A stretch of 64,000 bases of DNA from Halorientalis sp. IM1011 (GTDB lineage Archaea; Halobacteriota; Halobacteria; Halobacteriales; Haloarculaceae): NCBI RefSeq assembly GCF_001989615.1, contig NZ_CP019067.1, positions 1,302,001-1,366,000 on the forward strand, given 5' to 3'. The notes beneath the pieces are model-generated. The model ran no database searches. It saw nothing but the letters and a program-made list of their open reading frames with translations, and was not told the origin of the DNA. Made by a program: the position numbers and the translations under genes. Below are positions 16,932 to 25,800 of this stretch, one piece after another. Position 1 is the first letter of the stretch. Each line of letters starts with the position of its first letter.

Positions 16932-17423
16932 TTACTGGTCGCCCTGCCAGCTGAACTGTACGTCTTCGTTGGCACCGGTGTCCGGACTGCCAGTGGTACC
17001 GGCACTGGTACTCGGGTCCGGATCGGGGTGTCGCCAGGCAACACAGAGGTTCCCGCCGATGATACCGATCAACATTCCGACGAAGAGCCCCCCGAGTGCA
17101 CCGATGAGCGAGAGGATCGAGAGCGCGATCCCGATGACGCCGAAGATCGTCGATAGCTCCGGTCTGGCCATGACGAACGCGCCGGTCAGAAAGACCATCG
17201 CGGCGAACACCAGTCCGATGACGGTGAACGAGCCACCGATGATGGCGAGTTCGGTCGCGAACTGGATCGGCACCCAGCCGATCACAGCACCGCCGATCAT
17301 CAACAGGAGTGCACCGAGGAACGGACGCCCCTGTTTCCACTCATCGAACCGGCTACGCCGGTCGTCGACGCGTCGGCGGATCGGCCCCGGAACAGTATGC
17401 CAGAGTTTTGCTCGAACGGACAT
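16932..17423 (-). CDS. DUF6114-like membrane protein
   Basis: 163 residues. A basic N-terminus and DEWKQGRPFLGALLLMIGG lead into four membrane helices closely resembling those of the 14045 protein (both contain IGWVPIQ and GGxFTVIGL). After GGNLCVAWRHPDPDP comes a ~35-residue disordered Thr/Gly/Asp tail ending VQFSWQGDQ. The start is 83 bases after the stop of the secreted DUF6230-like protein at 17507-18232, so the two probably share the promoter at 18455-18483. Pairing of one DUF6230-like and one DUF6114-like gene suggests a membrane component serving a secreted partner; the function is not known. Confidence 0.8.
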   Translation of the reverse strand: MSVRAKLWHTVPGPIRRRVDDRRSRFDEWKQGRPFLGALLLMIGGAVIGWVPIQFATELAIIGGSFTVIGLVFAAMVFLTGAFVMARPELSTIFGVIGIALSILSLIGALGGLFVGMLIGIIGGNLCVAWRHPDPDPSTSAGTTGSPDTGANEDVQFSWQGDQ

Positions 17424-17506
17424 TGTTTCTCTCTTTTTCGCGTTGTCGCACTAAAATCTCGCGGCTACCCTGTATAAAAAACGGTTGGTCGGTTAGCTGG
17501 CTGTCG

Positions 17507-18232
17507 TTAGCTGGCCCACTCGTAGGTGCCGTCGTTGTCGTTGTCGTACTGCACCTCGAGCTGCATGCCGGGGATCGTGATGGTGTCGGTGGCCAGGTAG
17601 GTCGCACGGATGTACGGGTCCTTCATGACCATGCCAGTCTGGTTAGCGCCACCGGTGTAGTTCTTGTTCCGCTCACCAGCGATGGTATCCGGAACACCAC
17701 CGATCGGGTTCTCCGGATCCTGGTTGGTGCGGAGTTCGAGCCAGCTGGAGATGTCGCGGGCACTGTCGACCCGGTTCTCGTCGATCTCCATGCCGGAGAA
17801 CACCGCTTCGTCGGCGGACAGCTGCGGCGTCTTCATCATGAGCGTGCCAGACGACACGTTGCCGCTAGCCGCGATCACGATCCGAGCCTTCCCAGGCATG
17901 ACACCGCCACTGTAATTCTGAAGGTCGAACACCTTCTTCAGTTGCATGCCTTCGATCTCGGTGCTATCGAGCTCGACGACACCAACCGGGTACTGGTTGT
18001 TGACGTCGGCGTTACTTCCACTGGAAACGTCCGTGGAATTCTCGGCATCAGACGAACCGGGGTAGAGGATCATGCCCTCGCCCTCGATCGTATCAGCCGA
18101 AATCGTGAAGCCACCGATACCTGCGACAGGCATCGCGAACGCCGTGCCCGTGCTCACGAAGAGCAGGCCGACGATCGCGACCACCCCAAGCGATGCACCC
18201 GTACTTTTTGCGAGTATGCTTTTGTCGTACAT
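17507..18232 (-). CDS. Secreted DUF6230-like protein
   Basis: 241 residues. The N-terminus MYDKSILAKSTGASLG is followed by a hydrophobic signal or anchor (VVAIVGLLFVSTGTAFAM) and then GIGGFTISADTIEGEGMILY, which aligns with the same region of the PKD fusion protein at 14775-16760. The body is beta-rich and polar and ends in NDNDGTYEWAS, an acidic ending like that before the PKD repeats of its paralogue. It is expected at the outer face of the membrane. The leader from the conserved promoter at 18455-18483 is about 220 bases, long for a haloarchaeal gene, and contains a small hairpin (ACACC/GGTGT near 18306-18320). Confidence 0.8.
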   Translation of the reverse strand: MYDKSILAKSTGASLGVVAIVGLLFVSTGTAFAMPVAGIGGFTISADTIEGEGMILYPGSSDAENSTDVSSGSNADVNNQYPVGVVELDSTEIEGMQLKKVFDLQNYSGGVMPGKARIVIAASGNVSSGTLMMKTPQLSADEAVFSGMEIDENRVDSARDISSWLELRTNQDPENPIGGVPDTIAGERNKNYTGGANQTGMVMKDPYIRATYLATDTITIPGMQLEVQYDNDNDGTYEWAS

Positions 18233-18454
18233 TGATTTCTCACTCTCGTTCGTGCGCTATGCACGCGTGGCATGCGACGTTCCGTCGATCTCCCCCTCTC
18301 GCCCGACACCAGACCGGTGTCAGGCCCCAACACCACGGGAGTACGGTGACCGTGATTCTCCCCACGAGAGCACGGTCGCCGTTACGGGAGAGTTCCAATC
18401 GTCTCGTCCGCTTACCACGTCATTGAAACACACATACTGACTCATCCCTGAGTG

Positions 18455-18483
18455 TTACCCCGGACATAGACGGTCATTTATAA
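18455..18483 (-). promoter_or_regulatory. Conserved 29-bp promoter motif, copy 2
   Basis: Upstream of the 17507-18232 secreted protein gene. The plus strand reads TTACCCCGGACATAGACGGT followed by CATTTATAA, of which the last part is the TATA box of the minus-strand gene. It differs from copy 1 at three of 29 positions. Predicted transcript start is near 18453. The rest of the 464-base spacer 18233-18696 holds no gene I can support. Confidence 0.75.
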
Positions 18484-18696
18484 CCAATATACTAAATGGC
18501 GGCTTTCGCTCCGAGATACCGTATCTGAAACTGCACGACTCCGTGGGTATTCGGACCGATCGTCGGCGGAACGAATCGGTTCTGTTACCGAGTGGTACCG
18601 TTCACAGTTCGTTCCGCCCGGTCGAGCACAGCTATCGCTCGCCCAGTTGCGAAAAAAGAACACGAATCGCTGGTCGATCGAACCCCGTCGGTTCGA

Positions 18697-20610
18697 TCAG
18701 TTGCCGCTCGTGACCTCGCTAACCGGTTCCTCGTGGAACACGATGTAGAGGTTCTGGACGATCTCGTTCTCGCCGGATCCGGCAGGCAGGCCGACGTCGC
18801 TGTTAATGGTGCTGTTCCACGAGCCACAGACCTCCGAGGTCGTCTTGGGGATACTGAAGGTCCCGTCGACCACCGTCGCGCGGGCCGTGCCATTCGGCTG
18901 AAGCGCACCCGGATCACCGGTGAGGTCGCCGCTCGTCCCGGTCGTCCCCTGGACGTTGACGTCGAGAGCGCAAGTGTCAGCGAACAATGGGTCTTCGAGG
19001 TACGACTTGATCGGCGCGCTGAACGACCCAGTACCGCTTTCGATGTCGATGTTCCCGGTGATAGTGTCCGCTGCAGTGTTGTTCGCCATGACGGTCCCCA
19101 GCGTGGTATCGTCGAACGGAATCGGCGGGAAGTGGAAGTTCTCCGGTTGGACCGTGTAGTCGCCCGTATCGGGGTCCAGGTCTGCCGTGAACTTCACACA
19201 GCCCTTGGACTCGTTCTCGGGCTCACCGTTCGGACAGTCGGGCAGTTCCGAACGCAGGTCGTTCGTCCCGACCTGCAGGTAGCCGCTCTCGGTGTAGGCC
19301 GTGAACGACTGGTACTGCGGCGTTCCCGAGTCGGTCGATTCCAAATTGAAGTTGGCCGTCGTCGTCTCGCCGGCGGTCACAGTGACATCCTGCGAGGACG
19401 TGTTGTAGCCCTCGGCAGTGGCCTCGACCGTGTAGTCGCCCGCGTCGAGCGTCAGGGTGTAGCTCCCGTCGGCCGACGTGGTCGTGGACTGACTGCCAGC
19501 CGAGACAGTCGCCCCGTCGATTCCGTTTCCGCTGCTAACGTTGACGACGGTCCCTTCGACCGTCCCCGTCGTGACGCTCTCACTCAGCGTGAAGTCGGCG
19601 GTCGTCGTCTCGCCGGCGGTCACAGTGACATCCTGCGAGGACGTGTTGTAGCCCTGGGCGCTGGCCTCGACCGTGTAGTCGCCCGCGTCGAGCGTCAGGG
19701 TGTAACTCCCGTCGGCCGACGTGGTCGTAGACTGGCTGCCAGCAGAGACCGTCGCGCCGTCGATCGCACTGCCACTGGCGTCGGAGACGGTCCCTTCGAC
19801 CGTCCCCGTCGTGTCCGGTGCGTTCACCGTCACCGAGGTAGACGCGTCGCCGTCTTCCGTACTGACGGTGGCGGTGTGGTCGCCGGCGTCACCGGACGTG
19901 GTCGCCCAGGAGAGGGAGACCGATCCGGTCTCGCCGGCGTTCAGGTTGACATCCTGACTGTCTGCTTCACTGCCGTCGATGAGGAGCTGGACAGTCTGGG
20001 TCCCGGACTCGTCACCGGTGTTCTCGACCGTCGCGTCGACGGTCAGCGTCTCGCCTTCCGTCACCGGCGAGTTGGTGCTGTCAACCGAGACCTGGAAATT
20101 GGCCGGGGCGGTTTCGTTACCGTCACCGCCGTTCTGTCCGTCGTCACCGTCGTCGCCGTCATCGCCACCGATGCCGCCGAAGTCCGGTGCTTCTCCGTTG
20201 TCACCGATGCCGCCGAAGTCCGGTGCATCGCCGTTGTCGCCGATACCGCTGAAGTCCGGTGCTTCTCCGTTGTCACCGATACCGCCGAAGTCCGGCGCAT
20301 CGCCGTTGTCACCGATACCGCTGAAGTCCGGCGCATCGCCGTTGTCGCCGATGCCGCCGAAGTCGAACGACGATTCGTCACTGACGTCGCCGAAGTCGAA
20401 GGTCGGTTCGTCCGCTGAACTGTTGTCCCCGTCGAACCCGAAGTTCGCTCCGTCGTCGATGTTGAAGTCGAACTCGGGTGGCCCGTCGTCGGTGGTCTCG
20501 TTAGCCAGTGCGGCTGCCGGTGTGGCACCCACTAGCAGTAACCCGACGATGGCGAGCAGGGAGATCGTTACGACCGTTCCGTTAGTTATCGTTCCCTTGT
20601 CGAATCCCAT
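18697..20610 (-). CDS. Secreted multi-repeat surface protein
   Basis: 637 residues from MGFDKGTITNG (an alternative ATG lies 12 bases upstream). A signal or anchor segment (VTISLLAIVGLLLVGATPAAA) is followed by five to six tandem copies of a 12-residue unit (GIGDNGDAPDFS/G) at about 82-148, a Gly/Asp linker, a CARDB-like domain (~165-255), two nearly identical carboxypeptidase-regulatory-like domains (each with DGSYTLTLDAGDYTVEA, ~260-345 and ~350-440) and a unique C-terminal domain of about 190 residues containing four cysteines (for example DCPNGEPENESKGC). The C-terminal part is not recognised. It is driven by promoter copy 3 with a ~210-base leader. It is expected on the cell surface; ligand unknown. 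Confidence 0.85.
   Translation of the reverse strand: MGFDKGTITNGTVVTISLLAIVGLLLVGATPAAALANETTDDGPPEFDFNIDDGANFGFDGDNSSADEPTFDFGDVSDESSFDFGGIGDNGDAPDFSGIGDNGDAPDFGGIGDNGEAPDFSGIGDNGDAPDFGGIGDNGEAPDFGGIGGDDGDDGDDGQNGGDGNETAPANFQVSVDSTNSPVTEGETLTVDATVENTGDESGTQTVQLLIDGSEADSQDVNLNAGETGSVSLSWATTSGDAGDHTATVSTEDGDASTSVTVNAPDTTGTVEGTVSDASGSAIDGATVSAGSQSTTTSADGSYTLTLDAGDYTVEASAQGYNTSSQDVTVTAGETTTADFTLSESVTTGTVEGTVVNVSSGNGIDGATVSAGSQSTTTSADGSYTLTLDAGDYTVEATAEGYNTSSQDVTVTAGETTTANFNLESTDSGTPQYQSFTAYTESGYLQVGTNDLRSELPDCPNGEPENESKGCVKFTADLDPDTGDYTVQPENFHFPPIPFDDTTLGTVMANNTAADTITGNIDIESGTGSFSAPIKSYLEDPLFADTCALDVNVQGTTGTSGDLTGDPGALQPNGTARATVVDGTFSIPKTTSEVCGSWNSTINSDVGLPAGSGENEIVQNLYIVFHEEPVSEVTSGN
20165..20365 (-). 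repeat. 36-bp tandem coding repeats
   Basis: Within the 18697-20610 gene, five to six copies of a 36-bp unit encode GIGDNG[D/E]APDF[G/S]. The third bases vary between copies (TCTCCGTTGTCACC versus TCGCCGTTGTCGCC), so the protein repeat is kept while DNA drifts, which argues for selection on the peptide. It is not a CRISPR array: there are no spacers. Confidence 0.8.
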
Positions 20611-20824
20611 AGTTTGCTCCATCTGATACACGCTGACCGCTGTCAGCGCCGTGGCACGACCCCCCAACACCGGGACTGGAGGCGTCCCGTCCGCAGGCCC
20701 CACTACCTGCGGGTCGTCTCTCGTTCCCTCGTTGCACGCTCGAACGCGTGCGCGTGACACACCACATGTCGTCCTGGCGTCGTTGCCACTACGGGGATAC
20801 TGGACAGGGACATCATGCTTAGGA

Positions 20825-20853
20825 TTGCCCCGGATATGGACGGTTATTTATTA
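20825..20853 (-). promoter_or_regulatory. Conserved 29-bp promoter motif, copy 3
   Basis: Upstream of the 18697-20610 surface protein. The plus strand reads TTGCCCCGGATATGGACGGT followed by TATTTATTA, the TATA region of the minus-strand gene. It differs from copy 1 at about four positions. Predicted start near 20823. The 337-base spacer 20611-20947 otherwise holds only the leader. Confidence 0.75.
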
Positions 20854-20947
20854 CCAACAGGTTCGAGGTGATAGAATTTGCGTGCGGGAACACACAGCCT
20901 TGGCTATCGAAGTGGATGCGAGATAAATCGAAAACGCAGCGTGAGAA

Positions 20948-21562
20948 TTAGCGAGCGGCTGCCGCGACGCGTTCTTTCTCTTCTTTCTGGTTGACGGCGT
21001 AGGTGCTCACGTCGTCGTTAGCCGCGCCGACGAGCTGGCTGGCCAGCGCTTCCTCGACGTCCGTCGGCGTCTTGAACGAGTCCTGGTAGACGCCCTCGGC
21101 GAGGAACTTCAGCGCCTGGTCGACCCGGCGCTGGGGCGCGACGTCGACGGCCTTCGGGACCGAGATGCCACCGTACTTCAGGCGGACGGTCTCCTCCCGG
21201 GGGGCGCTGTTCTCGACGGCCTGGACGAGGACCTGGACCGGGTTCTCGTCGGTCCGCTCGTTGACGATCTCGAAGGCTTCCCGGGCGATCCGGGTCGCCT
21301 GCTGTTTCTTGCCCGTGTTCTCCTCGGTCTGCATCAGCCGGTTGATCAGCCGCTCCACGATGGAGATCTCGCTTTTCTTGAACTGCTTGCCGGCGTGGCG
21401 ACCCATCGTGTGCGCGATGGGTGTGACCGTGATGTAACGTTCGGTGGAGGGGTCGTAGTACTCGATGTCCGTGACCTCCCACTGCCCGAACAGCTTCGCG
21501 GGCGCGCTCTCCTCCTCGTCGGTGCCGGCAGGGGACTCCGGCTCGGGTGCGTCGCTGCTCAT
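20948..21562 (-). CDS. rps7: 30S ribosomal protein S7 (uS7)
   Basis: 204 residues, archaeal length. After an acidic haloarchaeal N-terminal extension (MSSDAPEPESPAGTDEEES) the conserved body includes TPIAHTMGRHAGKQF, VERLINRLM, NPVQVLVQAVENSAPREET and VPKAVDVAPQRRVDQALK. S7 nucleates assembly of the small-subunit head. It starts two bases after the stop of rps12 and is in one operon with it. The usual downstream gene, EF-2, is displaced by the surface-protein cluster. Confidence 0.97.
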   Translation of the reverse strand: MSSDAPEPESPAGTDEEESAPAKLFGQWEVTDIEYYDPSTERYITVTPIAHTMGRHAGKQFKKSEISIVERLINRLMQTEENTGKKQQATRIAREAFEIVNERTDENPVQVLVQAVENSAPREETVRLKYGGISVPKAVDVAPQRRVDQALKFLAEGVYQDSFKTPTDVEEALASQLVGAANDDVSTYAVNQKEEKERVAAAAR

Positions 21563-21564
21563 GA

Positions 21565-21993
21565 TTAGCGGACCGGCTTCTCGGCGTTCCCGCGGACGAG
21601 TTCGATCAGCGAGACGCCGTTGACCTTCTCGACCTTGTAGTTGACACCGGAGAGGTCGCCCATCGCGCGACCCTTCGCGCCGCCGATCCCGGCGATGGTG
21701 ACCTCGTCGTGTTCGTCGATAAAGGAGATAGCACCGTCACCCGGACAGAAGGCAGTCACCTGTTTGCCGTTCTTGATCAGCTGGACGCGGACACACTTCC
21801 GGACCGCGGAGTTGGGCTGTTTGGCCTCGACAGCTGTCTTTTCGAGCACGATACCGCGACCCTGAGGTGCACCCTCGAGGGGGTCGGACTTCTCCCGAAG
21901 TCCCCGCTCTCGGCGCGCGTACTTCGAGTCGGACCACCGATGCTTCTGGCGGTCCTTCCGGAGCTTGCGCGCGGCGTATTTGCCGTTCGCCAT
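21565..21993 (-). CDS. rps12: 30S ribosomal protein S12 (uS12)
   Basis: 142 residues, normal for archaea. [20 protein letters not shown] begins the basic N-terminus, and [20 protein letters not shown] and [15 protein letters not shown] are the decoding-centre segments conserved in all S12 proteins. A CTTAAG box about 29 bases before the ATG suggests a nearly leaderless mRNA with its own promoter. In many archaea nusA precedes this gene directly; here the molybdoenzyme block lies between. Confidence 0.97.
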   Translation of the reverse strand: MANGKYAARKLRKDRQKHRWSDSKYARRERGLREKSDPLEGAPQGRGIVLEKTAVEAKQPNSAVRKCVRVQLIKNGKQVTAFCPGDGAISFIDEHDEVTIAGIGGAKGRAMGDLSGVNYKVEKVNGVSLIELVRGNAEKPVR

Positions 21994-22158
21994 AGTACCC
22001 GTCCGTACCCAACCGAGCTACTTAAGCGTCCTCTTTCGAACCAGCGACGACCCCGCCGCGTCTCACGGGATGGGACGCCGTACCAACCGTTCGCGACGCT
22101 GGCCCCAACAGGCGACAGTCGTGCGACAGACCCCGGAGAATGTGGTGTCGCCGACGAG

Positions 22159-22899
22159 TCAGTCACCGTCGCAGGGGATGCCGTCGCGGGCGTCCCAGGC
22201 GACGAACGTGCGTGCGAGGCGAGTCAGCGCGGCGAAGGTCCCCTCGACGGTGTCTTCCTCGGCGACGGCATCGTCGAACGCGTCGAGCCAGCCGAGTTCG
22301 GTCACCACCGTCCGCTGGAGGTCACGGAGTGTCTCGATCTCGCTTCCGTCGCCGTCGCGCTCTCGAAGCGTCGCCTCTCGGGAACAGAGGGCAGACATGA
22401 ACTCCAGTTCGGCGGCGACGTGGTCCGGGATCCCGTCACCTCGGTCGGGTTCGAAGCCGACCTGGGCGTACAGCCGAGCCATCGTCGCCGCGGGGTCGCC
22501 GAGCAACTCGCCGGCGGCACCCTCGTCGTGGTACGGCGAGTCCGATTCGAAGGACTCGCTGGGGTCGTCGGCGTGAGCCGACGCGAACGGCGGGACGTAG
22601 TGGGGCCCCGGAACGACGAACAGGTTGTCGTAGCCGACCCGGAGCGCCTCGGCGTCGAGGTCGGCGCGGGTGAGCGCATCGGTCGGTATCTCGGCCGGGA
22701 GTTCGGCCCCGAGTCGGGCGAACGTCCCGTCTTCGAGTGCGGTCGCCAGCGTCTCGGCCTCGCCGTCGAAGGCCGCCGCCAACAGTCCGTAGACGCTCGC
22801 TCTCGCCCGGGCGACCGAGCCGTCCGCGGCGGGCGTCGGGGGCGCGGTGTCGTCGGGCCGTTCGTCCCGGCCCTGGGTGTGTCCTCCCATCGGAATCAC
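22159..22899 (-). CDS. TorD/DmsD-family molybdoenzyme chaperone
   Basis: 246 residues from GTG at 22899, which overlaps the TGA of the catalytic subunit (GTGA); an ATG at 22890 is an alternative start. The helical core ARARASVYGLLAAAF, GYDNLFVVPGPHYVPPF and YAQVGFEPDRGDGIPDHVA-ELEFMS matches the TorD/NarJ chaperone family, whose members bind the Tat signal of a molybdoenzyme and hold it until the cofactor is inserted. Its place as last gene of the operon supports a dedicated role for the 22896-26168 enzyme. Confidence 0.9.
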   Translation of the reverse strand: MIPMGGHTQGRDERPDDTAPPTPAADGSVARARASVYGLLAAAFDGEAETLATALEDGTFARLGAELPAEIPTDALTRADLDAEALRVGYDNLFVVPGPHYVPPFASAHADDPSESFESDSPYHDEGAAGELLGDPAATMARLYAQVGFEPDRGDGIPDHVAAELEFMSALCSREATLRERDGDGSEIETLRDLQRTVVTELGWLDAFDDAVAEEDTVEGTFAALTRLARTFVAWDARDGIPCDGD

Positions 22900-25800
22900 C
22901 GCCGTTCGATCTCGACGAAGGCGTCGTACTGTGCGTTGCTCCCGCCGACGAGATCCGACAGGCCGGTGTCACCCAGTTCCGCGTCGAGGGGTTGGAGGTG
23001 GTTGATGGCGAACCCGGCGTCCCGGCCCTTCGCCAGCCCCGCCTCCTCGGTCATCGGTTCGTCGAACCGGTAGGGGGTGTGCCCGTCGGCCTCGACCGGG
23101 CCGCGGGTGGCACCGTCGATCGTCTCCGCGGTCGCGCCGTCGCCGCTCCGGCCCCAGCCCCACATCGCGCCGACCACGCCCGGACGGATACCGCCAGTGA
23201 CCATCGCGATCCCTTCGACCTCGCGGCGGCCGGCGTCGATACTGATCTCGTCGCCGTTCTCGATCCCGCGTTCCTCGGCGTCGCGGGGATTGATCCACAC
23301 CGGGTTCTCCGGGCGGGTCTCCCGCAGCCACGGGCTGTTGGTGGTCCGGTGCATCCCCTGGGTCCGAGGCTTCCAGTTGATGAGCCGCAGGGGCCGGTCG
23401 GGGTCGCCGTCGCCCGTGACCGACGCCTGCACCTCGCCGCTGTAGTGTTCCACGTCGTCGACGCGCGGGAGCGGGTCGAAGCGCTCGCCGGTGTAGGCGT
23501 GTTTGCCGTTCGGGACGACCTCGCTGTAGAAGTCCACACGCGAGCCGAGTTTGTAGCGCATCTTCTCGCCGTCGTAGGCGTTCGAATCCGGGAAGCGCTC
23601 GGCGTAGTCGTACTCGTGGCCGTACTCGGCGAAGCGGTCGCCGTAGTCCTCGACCGGTTCCTCGAAGCGCCCGCCGCGGTTGAGCACGGTGACGACCTTC
23701 GGCCACTCCGCGGCCGTGACGGCCTGTTTCCAGCGGTCGAGGTCGAAGGCGTCGCCAAGTCCCTTCTCGTGGCTCTCGCGGAAGACCCGCAACTCGTCTT
23801 CGCCGGCGTCGGGAACCGGCTCCCGGGAGTAGGCGATGTTCGCGGCGAGTTTCAGGTAGAAGTCCTCCGCCTGGTGGAGCGGCCACAGCTCCCCGTCGCT
23901 GTCGGGGATCGCACCCTCGCCGACGCCGGGGAGGTCGAGTTCCTTCCAGAGGTCGATCAACACCTCCTCGAACGGACGCGCGTCCGGGACGACGCTGACC
24001 GCGGGCTGGCTGATCTTCTCGTCGGCCAGTCGCTTGTTCGGGTAGGTGCCGAAGTTCTCCCAGCGTTCGAGGTAGGTCGGCTCCGGCAGGATGTAGTCGG
24101 CGTACTTGCTGGTCTCCCCGATCACCGTGTCCGAGGCGACGACCAGCGGGATGGTGTCGGGGTCGCCCAGAATGTCCGGGATCTGGTCGCCGCCAGCGAT
24201 CGCCATCACGTGGTTGTTCGAGTACGGCCGGATGAACAGCGCCTCGATGCCGTAGGGGTACTCGTCGGCGGCGCTCCCGTACAGTTCCTGGGTGGCCTGT
24301 GGCGGCGCGACGGGGAACCACGGCCGCTTCGCCGGGTAGCCGTCGTCGCGCTCGAAGAGTGAGGTGTCCTCGTAGTTGACACCGCCACGCAGGAGCGGGA
24401 TGCCCCACGGCGAGTGGCCGTCGGGGACCTGCCCGAGCTGGTAGCGGCCCGACATCGTGTCGTAGCCGGCGTAGGGCGTGATCTGGCCCCCTTTCCAGTC
24501 GTAGTTCCCGATGAGGTGCTGGAGGGTGGCGATGGCGCGGGTGTTGTAGAACCCGTTGGTGTGTTTGGCCGGGCCGCGGTAGGCCATGATCGCCGCCTGC
24601 TTGCCGTGACTGGTGAACTCGTCGGCGATCTCGGTGAGTCGGTCGACCGAGACGCCAGCCATCTCGGCGTACTCGGCGACGGTGTGCTCGAAGACGCGGT
24701 CGCGGTACTGGCTCCAGACGCTCTCGACGGCGGCCCCGTCGACGGTCATCGACACGTCGAGGACGGCGGTCTCGATCTCGCTGACCGGCCCCAACTCGCC
24801 GGTGTCGGCGTCGACAGCGACGAAGTCCTCGGCCAAATCGTGGTCCTCGGCGACCAGCCCAAGCTCCGACGCGCGGGCTTTCGGACCGGCGTCCTCGTCG
24901 ACGAGGACGAGGTGGGTCGCGTCGCTCCAGGTCGGTTCGCCGTCGGTCTCGGCGGCACTCTCCGAGGGATTGCGGAGGTACTCGCGGTCGTGGCGGTCGT
25001 GGTCGATGATCCAGCGGGCCATCCCGAGCGCGAGCGCGCCGTCCGCGCCGGGTTCGACCGGGACCCACGTGTCCGCCTTCTCGGCGGTCTTCGAGAGCCG
25101 CGGGTCGACCACGTCCATCCGCATCCCGTCCGCGATGGCGTTGGTCAGTTTCGGGGCGAGCCAGGTCGGCCCCTTGTTGGCGACCATCGGGTTGGTCCCC
25201 CACACGAGGAGGTACTCGCAGTTCTCGATGTCGGGGTACTGGCGTTTCTTCGGGGCGTCGTGGGAGCGGACGTTCCCGAGGACGCTGGAGAACCCGCAGG
25301 TCCCGGCGTGGTGGACGCTGTTGATCGAGCCCAGCCCCTGGTGCCAGAGCCGGGTCCGGATGAAGTTGCGGCGGAATCCGCCCACGTCGACGATCTGGTT
25401 GGCCTTCGGTCCCAGATCGGGGTGGTCGGTGTCGATCAGGTCGTCGCCCCACTTCTCGTCGAAAGTCGCCTTGTCCATCTCGTCGTTCTGGACCGCCTCC
25501 CAGTCGGCCATCACCGCCTCCTGGGGAGCGTACCCCCACAGGTCGCGAAGTCCGGGGTGGCCGAGTTCCTCGTCGCCTTCGACGATGTCCGTGATGGCCT
25601 GCTCCCAGGAGACGGTCTTCCACTCGCCGGAGCCCCGGGGGCCGACCCGTTTCATCGGCTTGCGGACCCGGTAGCTGTCGAAGGCCGTCTGGATGCCGGC
25701 CTGGCCCTTCAGGCAGATCCGCCCGCCCGACAGCGACCAGCGGTCGGTGTCGACGTCGCCGGTGCCCTCGAGGTCGCCCGTCGCCACGTCCGCGGGGTCG

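Noticed and set aside
20165-20365. Regular 36-bp repeats as a possible CRISPR array
   Set aside because: The units abut without spacers, are in frame with a large secreted protein and encode a conserved peptide. No cas gene is near.
18325-20671. Shared 10-mer CCCCAACACC in two of the long leaders (18325-18334 and 20662-20671)
   Set aside because: It is absent from the third leader and lies at different distances from the transcript start, so chance in GC-rich DNA is a sufficient explanation.
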